DNA from: Streptomyces griseus subsp. griseus
GTDB lineage: Bacteria; Actinomycetota; Actinomycetes; Streptomycetales; Streptomycetaceae
Assembly: GCF_000720255.1 (NCBI RefSeq)
Contig: NZ_JOJE01000025.1
Location: 1 to 64,000, forward strand
DNA length: 64,000 bases
Reading direction: 5' to 3'
The position numbers were made by a program, and so were the translations under genes. This document shows, piece after piece, positions 17,107 to 25,539 of the stretch (position 1 is its first letter; each line of letters begins with the position of its first letter). A model generated the notes under the pieces. That model was not told the DNA's origin and did no database searches. It was given only the letters and a program-made list of their open reading frames with translations.

Positions 17107-18645
17107 TTACAGCGCCTGTGGGTAGGTGAAGAAGCGGTTCGGGTCGTACTGCCGCTTCACCTGCGTCAGGCGCGTCGCCGCTTCGCCGTAGTACGCCTTG
17201 CGCCAGTTCGTCAGGGTCGGGTCCGTGTAGTTCTGGTAGGCCTCGCCGGAGGCATACGGCTGCATGGCCTTGTGGGCTGCTGTCAGCCAGGACTGGGCCG
17301 CCGTACCCGTGGTGCCCGTGCGCCAGGACGCTATGTACTGGGCCAGCATGCGGGAGCGGCGGTGGACGAAGGCCGTGGCGGTGGGGGAGACGCGGTTGAC
17401 CGCTCCGCCGAGGGCCGTGAGGGCGATGCTGCCGGAGCCGCCCCGGACCGACCGGATCTGGGTGAGCAGCGTCTGGATGCCGGCGGCCGATATCGAGCGG
17501 TCGAAGAAGTCGGAGCGGGCCGCGTAGGTCTCCCGGCCCAGCGCGCCCTGCGGGGAGCGGCCCGGAGTCGAGCCCGGGAGGTGGCACTTGGCGTCGGTGG
17601 AGAAGGAGGAGCAGCCGGCGTAGATCTCCATCGCCTCCTCGTACCCGCGGCGGTGCAGGGAGACGCTGGTCGCGGGGGCGCCGACGCGGTCCGCGAGGCG
17701 GTCCACCGCGTTCTTCAGCTCGCCGTACGTACCGATGGAGAACGCGGCGACCGAGACCCGGGGCGTGCCGCCGGCGGAGCACTCCAGGTGCAGGGAGGAC
17801 CAGATCTGGTCCGGCTGGCTCGGGCCCCACTCCTGCCAGGCCTTGACCACCGCGGCCGCCTTCGACCACGGCCAGGAGAGGTGGCCGGTCACGGCCTGCG
17901 GGGCGGGGTGGGTCCTGAAGCGCAGCTCGGTCACGACGCCGAAGTTGCCGTTGCCGGCGCCGCGCAGCGCCCAGAAGAGGTCCTTGTGGTCGGTGGCGTT
18001 CGCGGTGATCTGCTTGCCGTCGGCCGTGATCAGCGTGGCCTGGGTGAGGCTGTCGCAGGTCAGTCCGTACGCCCGGGACACCACGCCGTGGCCGCCGCCG
18101 AGGACCAGACCGGAGACGCCGACCGTCGGGCAGGATCCCGCCGGTATCGTCACGCCCTTCGCGGCGAGCGCGCGGTAGACGTCGATCAGCTTGGCGCCGG
18201 CGCCGACCACCGCCTCGTTGCCGGAGGCGCGCACCGTCTTGAGCCGGGAGACGTCGACGATCAGCCGGCCGTCGCCGGAGGACCAACCCGCGTAGGAGTG
18301 GCCGCCGTTGCGGATGGCGACCTTGACGCCGTGGGCGTGGGCGTACGACAGCACCGTGCGGACGTCGGCCGCGTGCGCGACGTAGGCGACCGCGGCCGGC
18401 TTCAGCCCGTCGAAGCGGGTGTTGTACAGCTGGCGGGCCGTCGCCCAGGAGGCGTCGCCGGGGCGGACCAGGGAGCCGTCCAGGTCGCGGGCGAGGGCCG
18501 CCCAGTTGGCTGCGGCCGTGGCCGCGGTGGTCCGCAGAGCGGAGTGGCCGGACGGGGTCGTCCCGTCGACGGTGCCCCGGCACGCGGCCGTCGCGACACC
18601 CGCGACAGCGGCCGTGCCGCCCCCGATGAAGATTCGCCGTTCCAT
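17107..18645 (-). CDS. Exported FAD-linked oxidoreductase, berberine-bridge-enzyme-like
   Basis: This 512-aa protein has an N-terminal RR motif (MERRIFIGGG) and a hydrophobic stretch consistent with Tat export. It then has a VAO/PCMH FAD-binding domain and a C-terminal BBE segment (KRQYDPNRFFTYPQAL). His116 in RNGGHSYAG and Cys172 in AGSCPTVGVSG are the two residues that attach FAD covalently in bicovalent BBE-like enzymes. GGGHGVVSRAYGLTCD is also typical. Such enzymes oxidise sugars or secondary-metabolite alcohols with oxygen; the substrate here is unknown. It is monocistronic. Confidence 0.88.
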   Translation of the reverse strand: MERRIFIGGGTAAVAGVATAACRGTVDGTTPSGHSALRTTAATAAANWAALARDLDGSLVRPGDASWATARQLYNTRFDGLKPAAVAYVAHAADVRTVLSYAHAHGVKVAIRNGGHSYAGWSSGDGRLIVDVSRLKTVRASGNEAVVGAGAKLIDVYRALAAKGVTIPAGSCPTVGVSGLVLGGGHGVVSRAYGLTCDSLTQATLITADGKQITANATDHKDLFWALRGAGNGNFGVVTELRFRTHPAPQAVTGHLSWPWSKAAAVVKAWQEWGPSQPDQIWSSLHLECSAGGTPRVSVAAFSIGTYGELKNAVDRLADRVGAPATSVSLHRRGYEEAMEIYAGCSSFSTDAKCHLPGSTPGRSPQGALGRETYAARSDFFDRSISAAGIQTLLTQIRSVRGGSGSIALTALGGAVNRVSPTATAFVHRRSRMLAQYIASWRTGTTGTAAQSWLTAAHKAMQPYASGEAYQNYTDPTLTNWRKAYYGEAATRLTQVKRQYDPNRFFTYPQAL

Positions 18646-18991
18646 GTCCTGCGCCTTCCGTCGGCTTCACGGAGCGAGACGGACCTGCGGCGCTCAGGGT
18701 TCCACGGGACGCTCAGCCTGCTGTGTGGGCCTTGGCGTCCGTCCGCGCCTGGCTTCTCGCCCGGCGGGCCGGGCCGCGCCAGCCGCAGGTGCAGCGAGCC
18801 AGACAGAAGGGTCCCTGCTCGACGGTGGTGGTGCGGTGCTCCTGGTCGGTCAGCGGAGGGGCCGACCTGTCCTGCTGCGTCACTCTGACAAGTTACCCAG
18901 CCCGGGTAAAGGGCTTGCATGCCCGGCGCAAGCCTTGCGCCACGCGTGACGGCCCTCCCTACCCGTCGTTAACCGGAAGGACGGGAGGTCC
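18646..18991. other. Divergent intergenic region with two inverted repeats
   Basis: These 346 nt lie between divergently transcribed genes. They contain no convincing gene. The right end carries two operator-like inverted repeats (18893-18909 and 18925-18941) close to the start of the lipoprotein gene. Confidence 0.55.
18893..18941. promoter_or_regulatory. Two operator-like inverted repeats
   Basis: TTACCC-agccc-GGGTAA at 18893-18909 is a perfect 6-bp repeat. GGCGCAA-gcc-TTGCGCC at 18925-18941 is a perfect 7-bp repeat. Their centres are 32 bp apart, about three helical turns. They precede the lipoprotein gene at 18992 and could also serve the divergent oxidoreductase gene. Confidence 0.45.
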
Positions 18992-19876
18992 GTGACGAAC
19001 GTACCGGCTGGGGGTCGGCGGGCGATGGGGCAGCGGCAGGGAGAGCACAGGCGGACGGTGGGCGGGGCGGTCGTCGCGGCGGGGCTGGTGGCCTGCGTCT
19101 GTGCCGGCGCCGCCGGGTGCTCCGGCAGCGGGGCCGCCGTGGAGGGCGTGCGCGGCGCGGGCGACCCGGTCAGGACGCTGCGCCACGCCGCCGACCGGCT
19201 GGTGGACGCCGGTACGTCCAAGGCCCGTACGTCGATGGAGATGGCCGCCGGCGGGACCCGGGTGACCATCCGTGGCCAGGGCGTCTACGACTACCGCCGG
19301 CAGCTGGGGCGGCTGAAGGTGGTGCTGCCGCAGGACCCGGCCGGGGAGACCGAGCACCGGCCCATCACCGAACTCCTCGCGCCCGGTGCCCTCTTCATGA
19401 AGAACCGGGGTGCCGGGGTGCCCGCCGACAAATGGGTGCGGGTGGAGACGGCGACGATCTCCGACGGGAACCTGGTGACGGGCGGCGCCACCGATCCGTT
19501 CGCCGCCGCGGAACTGCTGCGCGGCACGCGCACGGCGACGTACGTGGGCGAGACGGAGGTGGCGGGGGCCGAGGTGCGGCACTACCGGGGCGTCGCCGAC
19601 CTCGCGGTGGCGGCGAAGGACGCCTCGGACAGTGGCCGGAAATCGCTGGCGGCGGCGGCGGAAGGGTTCGCCACGGCGCGGGTTCCGTTCGACGTCTACC
19701 TCGACGACGAGGGCCGCATCCGCAAGGTCCGGCACCGGTTCAGCTTCGTCAACGGGCAGCGCAAGAGCGCGGTGGCGGTCGCTTCGACGACGTTGCTGTA
19801 CGACTTCGGGGCCCCCGTCGACGTAAGACTGCCGGCTGCCGGCGACATTTTCGCCGGGCGGATCGCTGAGGAGTGA
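18992..19876 (+). CDS. Lipoprotein, LppX/LprG-like
   Basis: The 294-aa protein has a basic N-terminus, a hydrophobic core and a lipobox-like AGAAGC (Cys at about residue 43), so it is predicted to be lipidated on the outer face of the membrane. The mature part alternates strand-like segments (VYDYRRQLGRLKVVLPQD, RKVRHRFSFVNGQ) like the LppX/LprG/LolA-like lipid-carrier fold; that assignment is tentative. The GTG start follows GGGAGG with only 3 nt spacing, and an ATG at 19025 is a possible alternative. It is monocistronic. Confidence 0.72.
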   Translation: MTNVPAGGRRAMGQRQGEHRRTVGGAVVAAGLVACVCAGAAGCSGSGAAVEGVRGAGDPVRTLRHAADRLVDAGTSKARTSMEMAAGGTRVTIRGQGVYDYRRQLGRLKVVLPQDPAGETEHRPITELLAPGALFMKNRGAGVPADKWVRVETATISDGNLVTGGATDPFAAAELLRGTRTATYVGETEVAGAEVRHYRGVADLAVAAKDASDSGRKSLAAAAEGFATARVPFDVYLDDEGRIRKVRHRFSFVNGQRKSAVAVASTTLLYDFGAPVDVRLPAAGDIFAGRIAEE

Positions 19877-19986
19877 GGAGGGCGTAAGGGTTTTCCCCAG
19901 GCTGGGGAGAACTAGCCCGTCCGTGCCATGCGCGGGGTGTAGGCCGCTCCCTACCCTAGGAAGTCGGTGACGGCAGAGAAGAGGTG

Positions 19987-20160
19987 ATGCGCGTGGCTCC
20001 GGTCGGCGGTACGGCAGTTCAGGACCACGTGGCCCTCGCCGAGATCGAGCTGTGCGGTGACTTGATCATCGCGGCCTCCGCGGTGCAGGACCGGCTCAGT
20101 CTTGAAAGCATCGACGAGGTGCTGAGAGTGGCCGAATTGCGAGACGCCTCCGGTGGGTGA
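19987..20160 (+). CDS. Small conserved-type protein of unknown function (57 aa)
   Basis: This 57-codon gene starts ATG (MRVAPVGGTAVQDHVALAE) with GAAGAGG just upstream. It has strong G/C third-position bias and a mixed acidic/hydrophobic composition without a signal peptide. One Cys occurs in EIELCGDLIIAAS. The C-terminal half (SLESIDEVLRVAELRD) looks helical. I recall similar short proteins beside csoR in other Streptomyces but know no function. It converges with csoR 36 nt away. Confidence 0.7.
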   Translation: MRVAPVGGTAVQDHVALAEIELCGDLIIAASAVQDRLSLESIDEVLRVAELRDASGG

Positions 20161-20196
20161 GCCGGGGGCGCCCCTTCGAGCCACGCGGACGCGCGT

Positions 20197-20559
20197 TCAG
20201 GTGCGCAGCAGGCGGCCGATGGCCTTCGTCGCCTCGGCCACCTTCGCGTCGATCTCGTCACCGCCCTTGACGGCCGCGTCGGCGACGCAGTGGCGCAGGT
20301 GCTCTTCCAGCAGTTGCAGGGCGAAGGACTGCAGGGCCTTGGTGGACGCGGAGACCTGGGTGAGTATGTCGATGCAGTACACGTCCTCGTCGACCATGCG
20401 CTGAAGGCCGCGGATCTGGCCCTCGATGCGGCGCAGACGTTTGAGGTGTTCGTCCTTCTGCTTGTGGTACCCGTGCACTCCGCGATCGTGATCGGTGGTG
20501 TCGGGGGAGGCGGAAGGAGGGGTGGAGGGCGCGTCGGCGCCGGCCTCGGTGGTCGTCAT
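20197..20559 (-). CDS. csoR: CsoR-type copper(I)-sensing repressor
   Basis: The 120-aa protein has a disordered acidic/Thr-Ser-rich N-terminus (1-30) and an all-helical CsoR core. The Cu(I) ligands of the family are present at the right spacing: Cys62 (VYCIDIL), His87 and Cys91 (EEHLRHC), giving C-x24-H-x3-C. HKQKDEHLKRLRRIEGQIRG supplies the basic DNA-contact helix. Copper binding releases the tetramer from DNA. AGGAGG lies upstream of the ATG at 20559, and the operator at 20608-20632 implies autoregulation. No copper pump or chaperone adjoins it, so its other targets are elsewhere. Confidence 0.93.
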   Translation of the reverse strand: MTTTEAGADAPSTPPSASPDTTDHDRGVHGYHKQKDEHLKRLRRIEGQIRGLQRMVDEDVYCIDILTQVSASTKALQSFALQLLEEHLRHCVADAAVKGGDEIDAKVAEATKAIGRLLRT

Positions 20560-20607
20560 GGCGTCCTCCTGTGAACGGAAGGCAGGCAAGTGGTGAACAG
20601 ATTGCGG

Positions 20608-20632
20608 ACATATACCCCTGGTGGGTATATGT
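20608..20632. promoter_or_regulatory. CsoR operator
   Basis: ACATATACCC-CTGGT-GGGTATATGT is a perfect 10-bp inverted repeat with a G/C-rich core, the form of known CsoR boxes (TATACCCC..GGGTATA). It lies 48 nt upstream of the csoR start and 141 nt upstream of the divergent DUF47 gene, so it probably controls csoR. Confidence 0.88.
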
Positions 20633-20773
20633 TAGCGAAGTTTGCCGGGTAGGGGACCCTTGGCCAGAGTCACTCTGCCCGATGGGCGACACTGATGGAC
20701 GGCCCGTTTCCCGTGGCCGGATGATGCACCTAGCATCAGCCGTACCGAAACCGATGCACCCCGAGGACCCCAC

Positions 20774-21394
20774 GTGCGCTTTCGTCTGACCCCCAGGGAG
20801 ACGAGCTTCTACGACATGTTCGCCGCATCCGCGGACAACATCGTCACGGGCTCGAAGCTCCTGATGGAACTGCTCGGGGCGGACACCGCCGGCCGGGCCG
20901 AGATCGCAGAGCGTATGCGGGCCGCCGAACACGCCGGTGACGACGCCACCCACGCGATCTTCCACCAGCTGAACTCCTCCTTCATCACGCCCTTCGACCG
21001 CGAGGACATCTACAACCTCGCGTCGTGCCTCGACGACATCATGGACTTCATGGAGGAGGCCGTCGACCTGGTCGTCCTCTACAACGTCGAGGAATTGCCC
21101 AAGGGCGTCGAGCAGCAGATCGAGGTGCTGGCGCGGGCCGCGGAGCTGACGGCCGAGGCGATGCCGAACCTGCGGACCATGGAGAACCTGACCGAGTACT
21201 GGATCGAGGTCAACCGTCTCGAGAACCAGGCCGACCAGATACACCGCAAGCTGCTCGCCCACCTCTTCAACGGCAAGTACGACGCGATCGAGGTGCTGAA
21301 GCTCAAGCAGATCGTGGACGTGCTGGAGGAGGCGGCGGACGCGTTCGAGCACGTGGCGAACACGGTGGAGACCATCGCCGTCAAGGAGTCCTGA
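20774..21394 (+). CDS. DUF47 PhoU-like phosphate transport regulator
   Basis: This 206-aa all-helical protein belongs to the DUF47 (YkaA/PhoU-like) family. Typical segments are MRAAEHAGDDATHAIFHQLN (E..gD..th.i...L), TPFDREDIYNLASCLDDIMD and NRLENQADQIHRKLL. DUF47 proteins accompany PiT transporters and are thought to gate them; acidic (E/D)xxxD residues of the PhoU kind may bind metal clusters. The GTG start lies 7 nt plus stop ahead of pit, so the two genes form one operon. Confidence 0.91.
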   Translation: MRFRLTPRETSFYDMFAASADNIVTGSKLLMELLGADTAGRAEIAERMRAAEHAGDDATHAIFHQLNSSFITPFDREDIYNLASCLDDIMDFMEEAVDLVVLYNVEELPKGVEQQIEVLARAAELTAEAMPNLRTMENLTEYWIEVNRLENQADQIHRKLLAHLFNGKYDAIEVLKLKQIVDVLEEAADAFEHVANTVETIAVKES

Positions 21395-21401
21395 GCCCTT
21401 C

Positions 21402-22400
21402 ATGGACACCTTCGCACTGGTCGCGACCGTCGGCGTCGCGCTCTTCTTCACGTACACCAACGGATTCCACGACTCGGCGAACGCCATCGCCACCTCGGTC
21501 TCGACGCGGGCGCTGACCCCACGCGCGGCGCTCGCCATGGCCGCTGTGATGAACCTCGCAGGTGCCTTCCTGGGGTCCGGTGTGGCCAAGACCGTCAGTG
21601 AGGGGCTGATCGAGACGCCCCACGGCTCGAAGGGGATGGGCATCCTCTTCGCGGCGCTGGTCGGCGCGATCACGTGGAACCTCATCACGTGGTACTTCGG
21701 GCTGCCGTCGTCCTCCTCCCACGCGCTGTTCGGCGGCATGGTGGGCGCCGCGCTCGCGGGCGGGACGACGGTGTACTGGGACGGGGTGCTGGAGAAGGTC
21801 GTCATCCCCATGTTCCTGTCGCCGGTCGTGGGTCTGATCGTCGGTTACCTGGTGATGACGGCGATCCTGTGGATCTTCCGCAAGGCCAACCCCCACAAGG
21901 CCAAGCGGGGCTTCCGCATAGCGCAGACCGTGTCGGCGGCCGGTATGGCGCTCGGACATGGTCTGCAGGACGCCCAGAAGACGATGGGCATCGTGGTGAT
22001 GGCACTGGTCATCGCCGACGTCGAGACCTACGGCGATCCGATCCCGGTGTGGGTCAAGATCGTGTGCGCCGTGATGCTGTCGCTCGGTACGTACGCGGGC
22101 GGCTGGCGGATCATGCGGACACTGGGGCGGAAGATCATCGAGCTGGACCCGCCGCAGGGCTTCGCGGCGGAGACGACCGGCGCGTCGATCATGTTCACCA
22201 CGGCGTTCCTGTTCAAGGCGCCGATCTCGACGACCCATGTGATCACTTCGGCGATCATGGGTGTGGGGGCGACGAAGCGGGTCAACGCGGTGCGCTGGGG
22301 CGTCGCCAAGAACATCGTCCTCGGGTGGTTCATCACGATGCCGGCCGCGGCGATCGTGGCCGCGGTGTCCTTCTGGATCGTGGACGTGCTGTTCCTGTAG
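21402..22400 (+). CDS. pit: PiT-family inorganic phosphate transporter
   Basis: This 332-aa polytopic protein has about 8-10 membrane helices. It carries the duplicated PiT signature: TNGFHDSANAIATSVSTRAL near residue 15 and the second copy as FKAPISTTHVITSAIMGVG near residue 270, with LPSSSSHALFGGMVGAAL near 105. It symports divalent metal-phosphate with protons at low affinity. It is co-transcribed with the DUF47 gene and ends at a bidirectional terminator shared with pstB. Confidence 0.94.
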   Translation: MDTFALVATVGVALFFTYTNGFHDSANAIATSVSTRALTPRAALAMAAVMNLAGAFLGSGVAKTVSEGLIETPHGSKGMGILFAALVGAITWNLITWYFGLPSSSSHALFGGMVGAALAGGTTVYWDGVLEKVVIPMFLSPVVGLIVGYLVMTAILWIFRKANPHKAKRGFRIAQTVSAAGMALGHGLQDAQKTMGIVVMALVIADVETYGDPIPVWVKIVCAVMLSLGTYAGGWRIMRTLGRKIIELDPPQGFAAETTGASIMFTTAFLFKAPISTTHVITSAIMGVGATKRVNAVRWGVAKNIVLGWFITMPAAAIVAAVSFWIVDVLFL

Positions 22401-22419
22401 CAGTCTCCGGTTACGAGAC

Positions 22420-22452
22420 GGGCCCGCCCCCCGGGAGCCGGGGGGCGGGCCC
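22420..22452. terminator. Bidirectional terminator between pit and pstB
   Basis: A 13-bp perfect stem (GGGCCCGCCCCCC / GGGGGGCGGGCCC) with a 7-nt loop lies 19 nt after the pit stop. Symmetry allows it to stop transcripts from both sides. Confidence 0.9.
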
Positions 22453-22460
22453 TTCCACTG

Positions 22461-22494
22461 CCTCGCGATGGCACCGCCATGCAGCATCGCGAGG
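22461..22494 (-). terminator. Terminator-like hairpin after pstB
   Basis: CCTCGCGATG and CATCGCGAGG form a perfect 10-bp stem around a 14-nt loop, 21 nt beyond the pstB stop. It is in tandem with the 22420-22452 hairpin. Confidence 0.72.
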
Positions 22495-22515
22495 GGTCTT
22501 ACCGGAGGGGACCGC

Positions 22516-23292
<777 letters not shown>

Positions 23293-23340
23293 GTTTTGCG
23301 TCACTTCCAGATTTCAGATCGGTCGCTGAGTGGCCGCGCG

Positions 23341-24402
23341 CTAGCGACCGGTCTTCGGGGCCTTCCAGCGGGCGATGCCGCGGGCCACCAGGTTGAGGAT
23401 CATCACGAAGGCGATCAGCGTGAGGGACGCCGCCCAGGCACGGTCGTAGGCCGGCTGGGAGCCCGCGCTCTGCGCGTACTGCTGATAGATGTACAACGGC
23501 AGCGACGCCTGCGCACCCTCGAAGGGGTTGGCGTTGATGAACGGGTTGCCGAAGACCAGCAGCAGGACCGGAGCGGTCTCGCCGGCGATACGGGCGATCG
23601 ACAGCATGATGCCGGTGACGATGCCGCCGATGGAGGTCGGCAGGACCACCTTCAGGATCGTGCGCCACTTCGGCACGCCCAGGGCGAGGGATGCCTCGCG
23701 CAGCTCGTTCGGGACGAGCTTGAGCATCTCCTCCGTGGAGCGGACCACGACCGGCATCATCAGGATGGCCAGGGCGAGGGAGCCGGCGAAGCCGAAGGGC
23801 TGAAGGTCGAGCATCAGCATCAGGCTGAGGATGAACAGACCGGCGACGATCGACGGGATGCCCGTCATCACGTCCACGAAGAAGGTGACGGCCTTGGCGA
23901 GGCTGCCGCGGCCGTATTCGACCAGGTAGATCGCGGTGAGCACGCCGATCGGCGCGCCGATCAGGGTGGCGAGACCGACCTGCTCCAGGCTGCCGAGGAT
24001 GGCGTGGTAGATGCCACCGCCGGGCTCGGAGTCGGCGACGACACCCATGGAGTGGGTCAGGAAGTAGACGTCCAGGACCTTCACACCGCGCTGCACGGTC
24101 GCCCAGACCAGGGAGGCCAGCGGGACGACGGCGAGGATGAAGGCGACCCACACGAGGGCGGTCGCGATGCGGTCCTTGGCCTGGCGGCGGCCCTCGACGC
24201 GCGCGGCGATGCCGTACGTGCCCAGGAGGAACAGCAGGCCGGCGAGCAGGCCCCACTGGACCTCGCTGTCCAGGCCGGCCGCGAGACCGATGCCGATCCC
24301 GAGGGCGATCGAACCGGTGGCGATGGCCCAGGGGGACCACTTCGGCAGGCGGGCGCCGCGCAGGGTGCTGGGGCGCTTGTCGGCGACGAGTGCGGTGCTC
24401 AT
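23341..24402 (-). CDS. pstA: Phosphate ABC transporter permease PstA
   Basis: This 353-aa membrane protein has two extra N-terminal helices (about 25-100), then the six-helix permease core. The EAA loop reads ELREASLALGVPKWRTILKVVLPTS. It is slightly longer than E. coli PstA because of the N-terminal helices, as usual in actinobacteria. Its ATG overlaps the pstC stop (ATGA), indicating translational coupling. Confidence 0.95.
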   Translation of the reverse strand: MSTALVADKRPSTLRGARLPKWSPWAIATGSIALGIGIGLAAGLDSEVQWGLLAGLLFLLGTYGIAARVEGRRQAKDRIATALVWVAFILAVVPLASLVWATVQRGVKVLDVYFLTHSMGVVADSEPGGGIYHAILGSLEQVGLATLIGAPIGVLTAIYLVEYGRGSLAKAVTFFVDVMTGIPSIVAGLFILSLMLMLDLQPFGFAGSLALAILMMPVVVRSTEEMLKLVPNELREASLALGVPKWRTILKVVLPTSIGGIVTGIMLSIARIAGETAPVLLLVFGNPFINANPFEGAQASLPLYIYQQYAQSAGSQPAYDRAWAASLTLIAFVMILNLVARGIARWKAPKTGR

Positions 24403-25406
24403 GCGTTGGCCCCCGAGTACTCCTTGCGGCGGGCGATGATCGCGCGGGCCGCGCCGTTGACCAGCAGGGTGATGACGAACAGGACCAGACCGGACGCGAT
24501 CAGCGCGTCCCGGCCGAACTCCGTGGCCTCACTGAACTTGCTGGCGATGTTCTGGGCGAAGGTGCCGCCGCCCGGGTCGAGCAGGCTGGTCTGGATGGTG
24601 AAGCTCGGGGAGAGCACGGTGGCGACGGCCATCGTCTCGCCGAGCGCGCGGCCGAGGCCCAGCATCGACGCGGAGATCACACCGGAGCGGCCGAAGGGCA
24701 GGACCGCCATCCGGATCACTTCCCAGCGGGTGGCGCCGAGGGCGAGGGCCGCCTCCTCGTGCATCTGCGGGACCTGGCGGAAGACCTCGCGGCTGACGTT
24801 GGTGATGATCGGCAGGATCATGATCGCCAGCAGGACGCCCACGGTGAGCATCGATCGCGGGGGGCCGTCCTGCCAGGAGAAGACCCCGGTCCAGCCGAGG
24901 TAGTCGTTCAGCCAGCCGAAGAGGCCGTTCAGGTGCGGTACGAGGATCAGCGCGCCCCAGAGGCCGTACACGATGGACGGCACGGCGGCGAGCAGGTCGA
25001 TCACGTAGGAGATGGGACCGCGCAGCCTGCGGGGGGCGTAGTGCGTGAGGAAGAGCGCGATGGCGACCGCGATCGGGACCGCGATGACCATGGCGATGAT
25101 CGAGGAGACGACCGTGCCGAAGGCGAGGACGGCGATGCCGAAGACCGGTGGGACGGCGCCGGTGTTCCACTCGAAGGTCGTCAGGAAGTTGCCCTCGTCC
25201 TTGCTGATGGCGAGGGAGGCCCGGTAGGTGAGGAAGACCGCGATCGCGGCCATGATCACCAGCAGCAGGATGCCCGACCCGCGGGTGAGACCGAGGAAGA
25301 TCCGGTCACCGGGTCGGGTGGCACCGCGGGCCGCGCGCTTCTGCTCGGTCACGGACGGCTGCGGGAGAGGGGGCGGGGACTGTGGTTTCTGTGTCGATAT
25401 GTCCAT
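24399..25406 (-). CDS. pstC: Phosphate ABC transporter permease PstC
   Basis: The 335-aa permease partner of PstA has about six helices and an EAA loop (MHEEAALALGATRWEVIRMA). A Pro/Gln-rich cytoplasmic N-terminus precedes the first helix (GILLLVIMAAIAVFLTYRAS). The ATG at 25406 starts MDISTQKPQ; the frame stays open to 25532, but that part overlaps the intercistronic hairpin. It lies 133 nt downstream of pstS across a strong stem-loop. Confidence 0.95.
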   Translation of the reverse strand: MDISTQKPQSPPPLPQPSVTEQKRAARGATRPGDRIFLGLTRGSGILLLVIMAAIAVFLTYRASLAISKDEGNFLTTFEWNTGAVPPVFGIAVLAFGTVVSSIIAMVIAVPIAVAIALFLTHYAPRRLRGPISYVIDLLAAVPSIVYGLWGALILVPHLNGLFGWLNDYLGWTGVFSWQDGPPRSMLTVGVLLAIMILPIITNVSREVFRQVPQMHEEAALALGATRWEVIRMAVLPFGRSGVISASMLGLGRALGETMAVATVLSPSFTIQTSLLDPGGGTFAQNIASKFSEATEFGRDALIASGLVLFVITLLVNGAARAIIARRKEYSGANA

Positions 25407-25493
25407 CGGGTTCTCCGGTCTGCGGAGTCGCTCTGCCGAGCGGCTCGGGCGGGGCCGGAAAGGTGTGCGGCCCCTGGCGGCGGTGCACCGGAC

Positions 25494-25533
25494 GGTGCGG
25501 TCCGGAACCGGGAGACCGGGGCCGGACCGCACC
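25494..25533 (-). terminator. Intercistronic stem-loop between pstS and pstC
   Basis: GGTGCGGTCCGG pairs with CCGGACCGCACC (12 bp, perfect). The 16-nt loop can itself fold (CCGG-GAGA-CCGG). It begins 6 nt past the pstS stop. It probably acts as an attenuator or mRNA-stabilising element that keeps pstS more abundant than pstCAB. Confidence 0.75.
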
Positions 25534-25539
25534 TTCAGA

